Shown: piece after piece, positions 8,922 to 17,525 of the stretch
Layout: each line of letters opens with the position of its first letter
How positions within the stretch are numbered: the first letter of the stretch is position 1
Assembly: GCF_009689585.1 (NCBI RefSeq)
Contig: NZ_AP018694.1
Coordinates: forward strand, 2,743,001-2,807,000
Source of the DNA: Aquipluma nitroreducens
GTDB lineage: Bacteria > Bacteroidota > Bacteroidia > Bacteroidales > Prolixibacteraceae
Length of the DNA stretch: 64,000 nt
Direction: 5' to 3'
Made by a program: the position numbers and the translations under genes
The notes under the pieces: generated by a model
What the model was told of the DNA's origin: nothing
What the model saw: the letters and a program-made list of their open reading frames with translations, nothing else
Databases searched by the model: none

Positions 8922-10230
8922 TACTAGTGATGCGTTAATTTTTAAAATACTTATATAAATAACTATATATTAAAACATTACAAGCGTTCTTTGATTTTTT
9001 GATTTGAATTGACTTATAGTTTTGCGCCTAAAAAGTGCAAGATTATGAATTCAGGAAAATATGTTTTTGCCCAGCTATTACAGTTTGTCAGTAAATACGA
9101 GTTTGAAAGGTGCGTCGAGCGTTACCAAGGAGATTACCATGTAAGGGAATTGAACTGTTGGAACCAGTTTGTTCAACTTTTCTTTGGTCAACTCACTTCC
9201 CGGAATTCATTAAGAGATATTTGTACTTGTTTGAAAGCCCATAAAAATAAACTTTATCATTTGGGCATAAAGCAAAATGTCAATCAGTCTAGCCTTTCAC
9301 GTGCAAACGAGCGAAGAGACTGGAGGATCTTTGCTGATTTTGGTGAGTACCTGATAAAAATGGTCAGACCACTATATGCAAACAGTCCAATCCCAAATAT
9401 TGATATTGACAATGACATATTTGCCCTTGATTCAACAACCATATCTTTGAGCATAAAGCTATTTAGTTGGGCAAAAGGCAAGTACTCACGGGGAGCAGTA
9501 AAGATTCATACACTACTCGATTTAAGAGGAAGCATTCCTGCATTTATATTTATCACAGATGGCAAATACCATGATAGCAACATACTGGATATCATGGGTC
9601 CCATCCCTGAAGCAATATATCTGATGGATAAAGCGTATGTTGATTTTGCCGCTTTATACAATATTCATAGAGCAGGTGCATTTTTTGTTACAAGAGCAAA
9701 AGTGACATTAGATTACTCGGTTATTGAATGCAATTACAATATTGACGAACGCTCAGGATTAAGAAGCGATAAGACTATAAACCTAAATGGATATAAGTCT
9801 AAAAAACTTTATCCAGAAATGCTTCGACTGGTTGAATATTACGATGACGAGAAAAATATATTGCTCGTTTTCCTAAGCAATAACTTCGAAGTATCGGCAA
9901 TGGAAATTGCTTATCTGTACCGTAACCGTTGGCAAATAGAAGTGTTCTTTAAATGGATAAAACAAAATCTGACGATAAAGAAACTCTGGGGTAACTCAGA
10001 AAATGCGGTTGCCCTCCATATCTGGGTAGCTATCTGTACATACCTGATTGTCGCATACGTCAAATATTCACTCAAAAGTACACTGTCTATTTATGAGATA
10101 ATGCAAATCTTAGGCATTTCAGTATTCGACAAGGCACCCGTAAAGGAGCTAATTACTGAATTAGAAGTCAATCAAAATTTCAAAGAACAATATGATTTAT
10201 TTAATGATCAATTTTAACGCATCAGTAGTA
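8922..10230 (+). mobile_element. Complete IS4-family insertion sequence (1309 bp)
   Basis: The element is bounded by 17-bp terminal inverted repeats, TACTAGTGATGCGTTAA at 8922-8938 and the complement of TACTACTGATGCGTTAA at 10214-10230, which differ at one position. It carries a single transposase gene and is flanked by the 9-bp duplication TATTGAAAC. Nothing else is encoded. The element is intact and the duplication is perfect, so the insertion looks recent. It splits a propeller gene transcribed in the opposite direction. Confidence 0.93.
9045..10217 (+). CDS. IS4-family transposase (DUF4372 N-terminal domain)
   Basis: This 390-residue DDE transposase has an N-terminal DUF4372-like region (FAQLLQFVSKYEFERCV) and a catalytic core with Asp in FALDSTTISL, Asp in YLMDKAYVD and the IS4-family signature Y-(2)-R-(3)-E-(6)-K in YRNRWQIEVFFKWIK. 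All catalytic residues are intact, so the element may be active. The ATG at 9045 is preferred to an upstream TTG at 9009. The TAA stop at 10215-10217 lies inside the right terminal repeat, so gene and element end share sequence. Confidence 0.93.
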   Translation: MNSGKYVFAQLLQFVSKYEFERCVERYQGDYHVRELNCWNQFVQLFFGQLTSRNSLRDICTCLKAHKNKLYHLGIKQNVNQSSLSRANERRDWRIFADFGEYLIKMVRPLYANSPIPNIDIDNDIFALDSTTISLSIKLFSWAKGKYSRGAVKIHTLLDLRGSIPAFIFITDGKYHDSNILDIMGPIPEAIYLMDKAYVDFAALYNIHRAGAFFVTRAKVTLDYSVIECNYNIDERSGLRSDKTINLNGYKSKKLYPEMLRLVEYYDDEKNILLVFLSNNFEVSAMEIAYLYRNRWQIEVFFKWIKQNLTIKKLWGNSENAVALHIWVAICTYLIVAYVKYSLKSTLSIYEIMQILGISVFDKAPVKELITELEVNQNFKEQYDLFNDQF

Positions 10231-10239
10231 TATTGAAAC
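10231..10239. repeat. Target-site duplication, right copy
   Basis: TATTGAAAC directly follows the right inverted repeat and matches 8913-8921 exactly. Confidence 0.9.
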
Positions 10240-12158
10240 CGATTATTCCGATAGATGTCGATCTGATGGATGTCAGATATGATCTCACCCGGAATGTTAA
10301 TCGTCCATAAAACCAATCCTTCCTTATTGATCAGCGATAAATTATTCTGGTTGTCGCAAACGATTACCTCGCGGTTTGGAAGATCCTTGTGATTCACAAC
10401 CAAAAGCGGTTTTTTTGCCAGTTTCCCGCCAAGTTTTAGTTGCCATACAGCTTGTGGCTCTTCTTTAAAATTCGGATCATATTTCAACGCGATACGATTT
10501 TTTATCATTTTGTCTGAAATGGAAAATTGCCACGAGAAAGTACTGAATTTTCGAATGACGTCTTCGTTTGATGAGAGCATGGTGCTGACCTCTGGCTTGA
10601 AAAGGACATCCTTCAAACGGAAGACTTTCGGGATTTTGGAATATAGATAAAAATTCGGTTTTGCTTGCGATTCTTTGTTATTGGCTAGGTAAGTCGAATC
10701 TTTGTCCAACGTTTTTCCGGAAGCCAGGCTTTGCAGATAATTTTTCATGCCGGACAGATTATCGCCACAAATAAGGTATTTTTCGTACAATGCAAAGTAT
10801 TGAGCATTAATGCCTGCAAATGCTCTTCCAAAAAGCGACTCGGCCATGTTGGCAATGGGCAAGCGATAAATATTAAACGATTTTTTACCGCCTACGGCAT
10901 ATTCAGTCAGCATTGTTTCGTCGCCAACCTTATTCAATTTCCGATATTCAGAAAATGCTTTGCCCAATTTTTCACTGGCATCTGAATTATTGACAAGCTC
11001 GGCAACAAAAAAACGATTTTGAGATGGATTCGATTTATTAATGTTGGTATAAACTCCGGCAACCTGATTTCCAACGATATCCTTTATCAACTTTCCAGCA
11101 TCGGTATTCGTTTTCTTCCTGAATTCCAACAAATTCATTTCGCGCGGATAATAATTCCCCTTGGCACGGAGGTACACTTCGTACTGATCGATGAAAAGTC
11201 TCGAGTCTTTCAGATTAAGAGCCACGAAATAGGACGAACTGGTAGGTATTGCTTTTTCGATGGTCAATTTTTGTGCATCCTGATTGCGAAAAATATTCAG
11301 GTAATTATCCGTTGAATCTCTTGTAACACTATATCCGTTGAATTCGAGTTCTGTAGGTTTGGCCGATAGATCGAGTTCCGACCAGTTCGAATAAGATGCA
11401 ATCTGACCAAGGTTTTTCCTGATTTCAGGAGCAACAATCTTTGATAATACCTGCGAGATAGTTTGGTGATCGATAAATATATTGGCTAAAACGGTCTCTT
11501 CAATGGTCTTGTAAACTTCGGTAAAGGCCTTATTTGAGAGCAGATTAACCGAATTTGACTGGCGAATGGCTTCTTCAATCAAAATAAAATCTTCACTAGC
11601 CATCAATATATCGTTCGCACATGCAAAGTAAAAATCCAGATTGGACGACTTTGCGTTGATTATCGTTGTGTTGTCGTAATATTTTCGGGTGATTGTATAT
11701 TCCGGTCCCATTTCGCGCGAAACAACGTCGATTGCTGAACCAGACTCGCTCTGATCGTTTAACTGAATCAGAAAAAGATTGGTAAGCTGGTTCTTTCCGC
11801 TTGGGTTGACTGAAACGATGATTGATTTACTCTTGAGCAGATTTCCAATTCCGGAGCGGCTACTAACAAAGTCGCGAAACCGGCTGATGTTTGAGAAAAT
11901 AGTTTCAAATTCAGGGATACCTCTTAATTCAGCAAACAATGGATTATCACCCTTCAATGCCTTGAAAAAACCGTCCTGATCTTTTACTTCAATAATTAGC
12001 GGACTTTTGCGTGGAACAGCTTTAAAAGCTGGATTTTGCTTGGTAGAGAATGTCTGAATAACAGGCTTCTCTGTCTTCATCGGGAAATATTTGATTCCCC
12101 AAAAGGCGGCTGCTACAACCAGAATAACAATACCGGAAATGATAATTACTTTTCGCAT
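10231..12158 (-). pseudogene. N-terminal part of an IS-interrupted membrane-anchored propeller protein
   Basis: The frame starts at the ATG at 12158 and runs 642 codons to the IS insertion. It then continues ten codons into the element and stops at 10197, giving a 653-residue hybrid product. The first 25 residues form a membrane segment (VIIISGIVILVVAAAFWGI). The following 550 residues are a large extracytoplasmic region of the general DUF3352-like type, and the last 70 begin a propeller (REVIVCDNQNNLSLINKEG). Joined with 8063-8912, the ancestral gene is 2778 bp, exactly 926 codons including stop. Its function is unknown. The truncated protein may still be made from the intact promoter. Confidence 0.85.
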
Positions 12159-12177
12159 AAAGCATAGATATTTATCT

Positions 12178-12185
12178 CAAAAATA
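12178..12185 (-). promoter_or_regulatory. -7 box of the interrupted propeller gene
   Basis: On the minus strand the sequence reads TATTTTTG, a match to TAnnTTTG, 19 bases before the ATG at 12158. No good -33 element was found. Confidence 0.4.
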
Positions 12186-12266
12186 CAAAGCTTTCTGAGC
12201 ATTGAAGTCCTGAATCTTGATTTAGGAACAATTTTTATTCAAAAATTTTAGATTCGTTGATAAAGG

Positions 12267-13523
12267 CTATTGTTGTTTTACCTCTGAAGATTCAACAATT
12301 TTGTACAATTTATCCGACTTCCTGATTTTCGTATCAATTGGGATTGAAATGTAAGATCCTTTTGGAGCTTCAGCCACCGACTGCTTATCGACCTGGATTT
12401 CTGAAACAATAGTTTTTACCAATCCGGTAGTTGGTCCGGTAATGTAAATTTCGTCGCCAACCTTAAGCGGTCCGGTTTCGAGCTTAAATTCGGCTACCTT
12501 CAGGTTCGAAAAATAATTCAAGCCTTTGCCAACATATACCTTCCGGTGCGATGCCAGCGAACCATAATTTTTGCTCCACTCGCCCAACCGCTGCCCCAAA
12601 TAATAACCATTCCAGAATCCGCGGTTGAATACCGATGAAAGCCGGGTATCCCAATCGGCAATCTTTTCGTCAGTAAAAGTATTGTCGAAGTAGGCCTGAA
12701 CCGCTTCCTTGTAGCATTCAACTACAGTATAAACGTATTCAGGAGACCGCGCCCTTCCTTCGATTTTCAAAACCGAAACCCCAGAATCGAGTAGCTTATT
12801 CAGGAAGTGAATGGATTTCAAATCTTTGGGCGACATGATGTATTCGTTATCTATTTCAAGTTCGGCGCCTGTTTCCTTGTCGGTAACAATGTAAGCACGG
12901 CGGCACGACTGCATGCAACTTCCACGATTGGCCGACGAGTTCATCTCGTTGAGGCTGAGGTAACATTTTCCTGAAACGGCCATGCACAAGGCTCCGTGTA
13001 CAAACATTTCGAGCCGCACCAATTCTCCGGAAGGCCCCGTAATATTTTCTTCCCTGATTTGGCGCGAGATTTCCCAAACACGGCCAATATTCATTTCGCG
13101 GGCAAGAACCACAACATCGGCAAATTGCGAATAAAACCGTACGGCTTCGATGTTGGTAATGTTTACCTGGGTTGAGATATGCACTTCGACGCCAACCTGC
13201 CGCGCATACATGATAGCCGAAATGTCGGATGCAATAATGGCCGAAATACCAGCAACTTTGGCTGCATCAATAATCTGTCGAAGCTGATCCAATTCATTGT
13301 CGAATACAACCACGTTAACAGTCAGATAGGTTTTTACACCTTTCGAATGCGCGATTTCAGCTATCTTCTTTAAATCGTCGATGGTAAAATTATTCGACGA
13401 GCGCGCGCGCATATTGAGTTGTTCTACTCCAAAATAAACCGACCCGGCACCCGCCTGGATGGCTGCAATCAATGATTCGTACGAACCAACCGGCGCCATT
13501 ATTTCAACATCTTCTCTTCTCAT
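12267..13523 (-). CDS. U32 family protein, TrhP-like tRNA hydroxylation factor
   Basis: This 418-residue protein belongs to the U32 family, long annotated as collagenase-like peptidases. Members of the TrhP/YegQ branch are now known to be needed for 5-hydroxyuridine formation at tRNA position 34. The family cysteine cluster is present in order: VHGALCMAVSGKCYLS and NRGSCMQSCRRAY, the ligands expected for an iron-sulfur cluster. The N-terminal barrel begins EIMAPVGSYESLIAAIQAGA. An upstream TTG at 13547 would fall inside the probable promoter (13545-13552), so the ATG at 13523 is chosen. The 418-residue length fits the TrhP branch rather than the longer RlhA branch. Confidence 0.82.
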   Translation of the reverse strand: MRREDVEIMAPVGSYESLIAAIQAGAGSVYFGVEQLNMRARSSNNFTIDDLKKIAEIAHSKGVKTYLTVNVVVFDNELDQLRQIIDAAKVAGISAIIASDISAIMYARQVGVEVHISTQVNITNIEAVRFYSQFADVVVLAREMNIGRVWEISRQIREENITGPSGELVRLEMFVHGALCMAVSGKCYLSLNEMNSSANRGSCMQSCRRAYIVTDKETGAELEIDNEYIMSPKDLKSIHFLNKLLDSGVSVLKIEGRARSPEYVYTVVECYKEAVQAYFDNTFTDEKIADWDTRLSSVFNRGFWNGYYLGQRLGEWSKNYGSLASHRKVYVGKGLNYFSNLKVAEFKLETGPLKVGDEIYITGPTTGLVKTIVSEIQVDKQSVAEAPKGSYISIPIDTKIRKSDKLYKIVESSEVKQQ

Positions 13524-13544
13524 ACATCCTAAATTACTGGACTG

Positions 13545-13552
13545 CAAATTTA
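13545..13552 (-). promoter_or_regulatory. -7 box of the U32 gene
   Basis: The minus strand reads TAAATTTG here, matching TAnnTTTG, about 21 bases before the ATG at 13523. It rules out the upstream TTG as a start. Confidence 0.45.
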
Positions 13553-13585
13553 ATCTTTATTTTGGCTTTTATCTGGCACAAAAAA

Positions 13586-13621
13586 CAAGTCAGGACTTCA
13601 TCAATGTAAAGTCCTGACTTG
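13586..13621 (-). terminator. Second of two tandem terminators after the small secreted-protein gene
   Basis: Arms 13586-13598 and 13609-13621 (core AAGTCAGGACTT) form a 13-bp stem. On the minus strand it is followed by TTTTTTG. Confidence 0.7.
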
Positions 13622-13637
13622 GAATATTGAAATAAAA

Positions 13638-13665
13638 AAGAGCGACTCCTGTCGAAGTCGCTCTT
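13638..13665 (-). terminator. First of two tandem terminators after the small secreted-protein gene
   Basis: Arms AAGAGCGACT (13638-13647) and AGTCGCTCTT (13656-13665) form a stem with an 8-base loop. On the minus strand a run of T follows, so it ends transcription of the gene at 13689-14288. Confidence 0.75.
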
Positions 13666-13688
13666 TCAATTCATTGATTGTAAATTCA

Positions 13689-14288
13689 TTATTTCAGATC
13701 TAAATCGTATGAATACGAATTGTCTTTGGTTGAAAGAACTACTGAATATGATCCTTTTTCCAGTTTAGAAAGATCGAAACCTTCAATAACATTGAATTTT
13801 TTGCCAATTTCTTTTGAATAAACCAAATTGTTATCGGTATAAAAATTCAAGCTTACGTTATCTTCCGGAAAATTCAGATAAGACATTTTTAGAACACCAT
13901 CTTTGAAGGCAAAGTAAGGTTCAATAAGGCTTTTTTCATTGCCAACTGCGATGTTTTCAGAGTCGATTGAGAAATTACGTTCCGTTGTCAAACCGTTGGT
14001 TGAAACAGACAACTTGTAATCACCTTTTTCGAGGTTCGAGAAATCAAAAACTTTACGATAGTCCTTGTTGTCAGCATCAGTTTCTTTATAGTAAACTTTT
14101 TCGCCTTTTTCATTTTCGATGCTGATCTGAAGATTTGCAGCGTCAACAGTTGAAATTGCAACTACTGCTTTTTCTGATGTAAGAGGAAGGATGTTAACTT
14201 TTAAGTTTCCGCCTGCCATTAATGTGTTTGCAAATGCTACAAATGCGAACAACATTGTTAATTTTGAAATTGTTTTAATTGTTTTCAT
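13689..14288 (-). CDS. Small secreted two-domain protein, distant member of the 56.6-59.1 kb paralogue family
   Basis: This 199-residue protein has a clear signal peptide ending near LMAGG, then GNLKVNILPLTSEKAVVAIS. The mature part holds two beta-sandwich-like halves, each ending in a D(F)SNLEKGxYxLxVST-type segment (about residues 85-105 and 172-190). These resemble the DUF3244 family and the Ig-like C-terminal sorting domains of type IX secretion cargo, but without a cargo domain. It shares its length, leader and both halves with three tandem copies 43 kb away, though it is clearly more divergent. Two terminators follow it, so it is a single-gene unit. Function is unknown. Confidence 0.72.
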   Translation of the reverse strand: MKTIKTISKLTMLFAFVAFANTLMAGGNLKVNILPLTSEKAVVAISTVDAANLQISIENEKGEKVYYKETDADNKDYRKVFDFSNLEKGDYKLSVSTNGLTTERNFSIDSENIAVGNEKSLIEPYFAFKDGVLKMSYLNFPEDNVSLNFYTDNNLVYSKEIGKKFNVIEGFDLSKLEKGSYSVVLSTKDNSYSYDLDLK

Positions 14289-14311
14289 GTTTCTGTGTTT
14301 TAATTACAGTA

Positions 14312-14319
14312 CAAACATA
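14312..14319 (-). promoter_or_regulatory. -7 box of the small secreted-protein gene
   Basis: The minus strand reads TATGTTTG (TAnnTTTG), 23 bases before the ATG at 14288. No convincing -33 element was found. Confidence 0.4.
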
Positions 14320-14466
14320 CATGTTCTCCAACATATATGCTGTATAACATACGTTAAGACTGCATTATCCTTGCGTTAACGTACACGATTTTAGGTTAAA
14401 ACAATGTAAACAAACAATAATAAGCTACTGAAACACTGATATTTACTTTTTTTTAAGAACTGCAAA

Positions 14467-14474
14467 TACGTTTG
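14467..14474 (+). promoter_or_regulatory. -7 box abutting the comB-like start codon
   Basis: TACGTTTG matches TAnnTTTG and ends only five bases before the ATG at 14480. If used, the message would be leaderless or nearly so. Confidence 0.35.
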
Positions 14475-14479
14475 ATTCT

Positions 14480-15169
14480 ATGGATGTTGAAATACTACAA
14501 TTACTGGATGGGGCACGAAAAGCACAAGGATTAACTGTTATTATTGATGTTTTCAGGGCTTTTTCAACAGCCTGTTATGCTTTTGGCAACGGCGTTCAAC
14601 GCATTTATCCGGTTGGCGATCTCGAAAAAGCTTATCAACTGAAACAACAGAATCCGGAATTTATATTGGTAGGAGAGCGGAACGAACAAAAACCGGAAGG
14701 TTTTGACTTTGGAAACTCGCCATCACAACTGTTGACAAGCAATCTGGTTGGAAAAACCATGGTTCATACCACTAGTTCCGGAACGCAGGGCATTGCCAAT
14801 GCGACCAAAGCCGATGAAATATTAACCGGCAGTTTTGTAAACGCTCAGGCTATCATCAATTATATAAGGAAACAAAATCCCGAAAAAGTGTCGCTGGTTT
14901 GTATGGGATACAGTTGTCTGTACCCCACTGACGAGGATACGCTGCTAGCAGTCTATATTAAAAATGAACTCGAAGGAAAACCCAATGATTTTGCCGCAAT
15001 GGTTGAACAAATACGAAAAGGCGATGGAGCCCGCTTTTTTGCGCCTGAAAAACAGGAATGGGCGCCAACTGCCGACTTTGACCTTTGTCTTTCGTTGAAT
15101 CGTTTCAATTTTGTACTCAAAGTGGAACAAGAAAGCGGAGTTAATTATTTAAAAAAAGTAACCGTATAG
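14480..15169 (+). CDS. comB: 2-phosphosulfolactate phosphatase family protein (ComB-like)
   Basis: This 229-residue protein matches the ComB family: VIIDVFRAFSTACYAFGNG (the VxDVxRAxTT motif), ILVGERNEQKPEGFDFGNSPSQL and TTSSGTQGI. ComB removes phosphate from 2-phosphosulfolactate in coenzyme M synthesis, but homologues are widespread in bacteria that do not make coenzyme M, where sulfolactate metabolism or another phosphatase role is likely. No other gene of that pathway is in the window, so only the family, not the substrate, is supported. The next gene, a C-S lyase-like PLP enzyme, follows after 63 bp on the same strand and may be cotranscribed. Confidence 0.83.
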   Translation: MDVEILQLLDGARKAQGLTVIIDVFRAFSTACYAFGNGVQRIYPVGDLEKAYQLKQQNPEFILVGERNEQKPEGFDFGNSPSQLLTSNLVGKTMVHTTSSGTQGIANATKADEILTGSFVNAQAIINYIRKQNPEKVSLVCMGYSCLYPTDEDTLLAVYIKNELEGKPNDFAAMVEQIRKGDGARFFAPEKQEWAPTADFDLCLSLNRFNFVLKVEQESGVNYLKKVTV

Positions 15170-15232
15170 ACACAATCGAACACACAGAAATATAAATAAT
15201 CTATGTGTTCTATGTGGTTCAAATTCAAAAAT

Positions 15233-16399
15233 ATGAAAACATATAATTTTGACACAATCGTCGATCGTACCAATACCAACTGCATAAAATACGATGCCCG
15301 TACCACTTTCTTCGGAAAGGCCGACCTGTTGCCTCTTTGGGTAGCAGATATGGATTTCAGAACTCCTGATTTTATTGTTGATGCGGTAAAGAAACGTGCA
15401 GAACACGAAATATTTGGCTATACATTTCGATCCGAATCGTATACGCAATCAATCGTAAACTGGTTAAAACGTCGTCACAACTGGGAAATAAAACCTGAAT
15501 GGATATCGTTTAGCCCGGGTGTTGTAGCCGGACTAACCATGGCAATCGAAGCGCTATCTAAACCTGGCGACGGAGTTATTATTCAGCCACCGGTGTATTT
15601 CCCGTTTTTTGATTCGGTAAAGGGAACTGGCCGCGAAATGATTGAAAATCCGTTAAAACTAGAAAACGGACGCTATTATTTCGACCTGGAAGATCTGAAA
15701 CAAAAGATTACACCCACAACTAAATTATTGCTTCTAAGCAATCCTCATAATCCAGGTGGAATGGCCTGGAACGAAAAGGAACTGACCGAATTGGCCCAAA
15801 TCTGTCTTGAAAACAAAATCGTGATTATCTCCGACGAGATTCATTCGGACCTGATATTCGATGGCTTCAGGCACACTCCACTGGCCGGAATATCCGACGA
15901 AATTGCACAGAACTGCGTGGTCTGCATGGCTCCCAGCAAGACTTTCAATACCGCAGGATTGACTACTTCATTTCTGGTCATACCGAATAAACGACATTTC
16001 GTCGCTTATGAACGGGTGATGCATTTGCCACATCTTCACATGGGTAATATTTTTGGTACAATTGCACTGGAAGCTGCATATAAACATGGCGATGAATGGT
16101 TAGCCCAATTAATGCGATATCTTCAGGAAAACTTCAACGTCCTGGATTCTTTTTTCAAAACAAATCTTCCTGAGGTAAAGGTGATGCGGCCTGAAGCAAC
16201 TTATTTGATCTGGATCGATTTCTCAGCATTTGGATTGAGTGATGAAATTCTGAATCAGAAGCTGATTGATGCGGGAGTTGGATTAAATCGTGGAGTTCAA
16301 TTTGGCAAGCAGGGAAGTGGATTTATGCGGATAAATATTGGATGTACCCGTTCGATGCTTGAAGAAGCACTTCTTTGTATCAAAAAGGCATTTCAATAA
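15233..16399 (+). CDS. MalY/PatB-type aminotransferase family protein (probable cystathionine beta-lyase)
   Basis: This 388-residue PLP-dependent fold-type I enzyme has the MalY/PatB N-terminus (DLLPLWVADMDFRTP), SNPHNPGG, ISDEIHSDLIF and the Schiff-base lysine in APSKTFNTAGL, plus a C-terminal Arg in FMRINIG. These enzymes cleave cystathionine or cysteine to ammonia, pyruvate and a thiol. The upstream start at 15203 adds ten unconserved residues; the ATG at 15233 gives MKTYNFDTIVDR, which matches the family opening. Unlike the aminotransferase-like protein at 34834-35985, all catalytic residues are in place here. Confidence 0.87.
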   Translation: MKTYNFDTIVDRTNTNCIKYDARTTFFGKADLLPLWVADMDFRTPDFIVDAVKKRAEHEIFGYTFRSESYTQSIVNWLKRRHNWEIKPEWISFSPGVVAGLTMAIEALSKPGDGVIIQPPVYFPFFDSVKGTGREMIENPLKLENGRYYFDLEDLKQKITPTTKLLLLSNPHNPGGMAWNEKELTELAQICLENKIVIISDEIHSDLIFDGFRHTPLAGISDEIAQNCVVCMAPSKTFNTAGLTTSFLVIPNKRHFVAYERVMHLPHLHMGNIFGTIALEAAYKHGDEWLAQLMRYLQENFNVLDSFFKTNLPEVKVMRPEATYLIWIDFSAFGLSDEILNQKLIDAGVGLNRGVQFGKQGSGFMRINIGCTRSMLEEALLCIKKAFQ

Positions 16400-16404
16400 A
16401 TAGA

Positions 16405-16460
16405 AAAAAGTCATTTGTCAATCGAAAAAGGTTGAATTTCCTAATGACAAATGACTTTTT
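16405..16460. terminator. Bidirectional terminator, member of a dispersed hairpin family
   Basis: Arms 16405-16420 and 16445-16460 (AAAAAGTCATTTGTCA and its complement) form a perfect 16-bp stem with A and T runs at the ends. It lies between convergent genes. Its right half closely matches a hairpin at 30155-30213. Confidence 0.75.
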
Positions 16461-16475
16461 CCATTTCCGGCGTTG

Positions 16476-17459
16476 CTAAAACTCCCTTTTCACCCACTCA
16501 ACAATCCGGTCTTCAGGAATGTCGTTCATGCAGCGAAAATGTTTTTTCGGACATTCGTGGTAACCAAGCTTGGAGCACGGACGACATGGCAATCCTTTAA
16601 CTTCAAGTATCTCTGATCCTTCGCCTGACAGGTATGGATACATCCCCAATTCGGGCGAAGTGTTTCCCCAAACCGACAGTATTTTTTTGTGAAATGCCGC
16701 TGCAATGTGCATCAATCCAGTATCGTTGGAGATAACTAACCTGGCATTTTTTACCAGACTGGCCGATTGATTGATCCGCAATTTTCCGGTAAAATCCGCT
16801 ACATTCCCGGTGTTCCATTCAAGAATACTACTAGCCAATGCACGTTCACTTTTACCGCCAAGCAAAACAAACGGGATATTACTTTCTGAAATTAGTTTTC
16901 TGTATTTCTCAACAGGCATTCGTTTCGTGGCATAAGTTCCGGCCAAAACCAAGGCAACAAAGCCATTCCTGAAACTTTCAGGCAATAACGAAATTTGGAA
17001 TTCGTCTTCTTCAGGAATAAAATATTCGAGCCCTTCACCATCATTTACAACATTGAAAGGACGTAATGTTTCCATATTACGGTCAACAATATGCCCATCA
17101 GGCATCGTATTCAGCTTAAATCGGGTCAACAGGATCTTGCGGAAATTTAATTTATTGAAGCTGTACGATCGTGCCTTTATTCCGAGCTTCACACGTAAAC
17201 TACGTAAATTATTGTGCAGGTCGATGATGTAATCATAGTTCTCGGCTCTCAATGTCCGAATGGTATCCGAAAGGGAATCGTCAAATAACTGAATCTGATC
17301 GATATATGGATTTGCCTGTAACAGATCGGCATTTCGGTTTTTGGTAAGAAAGTGCACTTCTGCCTCCGGAAATTGAGTCTTCAGGCAACGAACAACCGGC
17401 GATGTTAAAACAATGTCGCCAATCGAACTAAAGCGTATGATAAGGAATTTTGTTTTCAA
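16476..17459 (-). CDS. Glycosyltransferase family 9 (heptosyltransferase-like)
   Basis: This 327-residue protein starts IRFSSIGDIVLTSPVVRCLK, the GT9 nucleotide-sugar acceptor-loop signature, and has the C-terminal donor-binding segments FVLLGGKSERALA and VISNDTGLMHIAAAFHKKILSVWG. Such enzymes add heptose or a similar sugar to the lipopolysaccharide inner core at the cytoplasmic face of the inner membrane. Bacteroidota often carry several, with unknown sugar specificity. A cysteine-rich stretch near the C-terminus (CRPCSKLGYHECPKKHFRC) recurs in many GT9 proteins. It is separated from atpC by a terminator, so it is not part of the ATP synthase operon. Confidence 0.87.
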   Translation of the reverse strand: MKTKFLIIRFSSIGDIVLTSPVVRCLKTQFPEAEVHFLTKNRNADLLQANPYIDQIQLFDDSLSDTIRTLRAENYDYIIDLHNNLRSLRVKLGIKARSYSFNKLNFRKILLTRFKLNTMPDGHIVDRNMETLRPFNVVNDGEGLEYFIPEEDEFQISLLPESFRNGFVALVLAGTYATKRMPVEKYRKLISESNIPFVLLGGKSERALASSILEWNTGNVADFTGKLRINQSASLVKNARLVISNDTGLMHIAAAFHKKILSVWGNTSPELGMYPYLSGEGSEILEVKGLPCRPCSKLGYHECPKKHFRCMNDIPEDRIVEWVKREF

Positions 17460-17467
17460 AATAAAAA

Positions 17468-17494
17468 ACCCTGAAGGATCTAAATCTTCAGGGT
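17468..17494 (-). terminator. Terminator of the atpDC operon
   Basis: ACCCTGAAG (17468-17476) pairs with CTTCAGGGT (17486-17494). On the minus strand a run of six T follows, so it ends transcription leaving atpC. Confidence 0.7.
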
Positions 17495-17525
17495 CTAAAT
17501 ATAATCAGTTTATCGCTTCTGTCGG

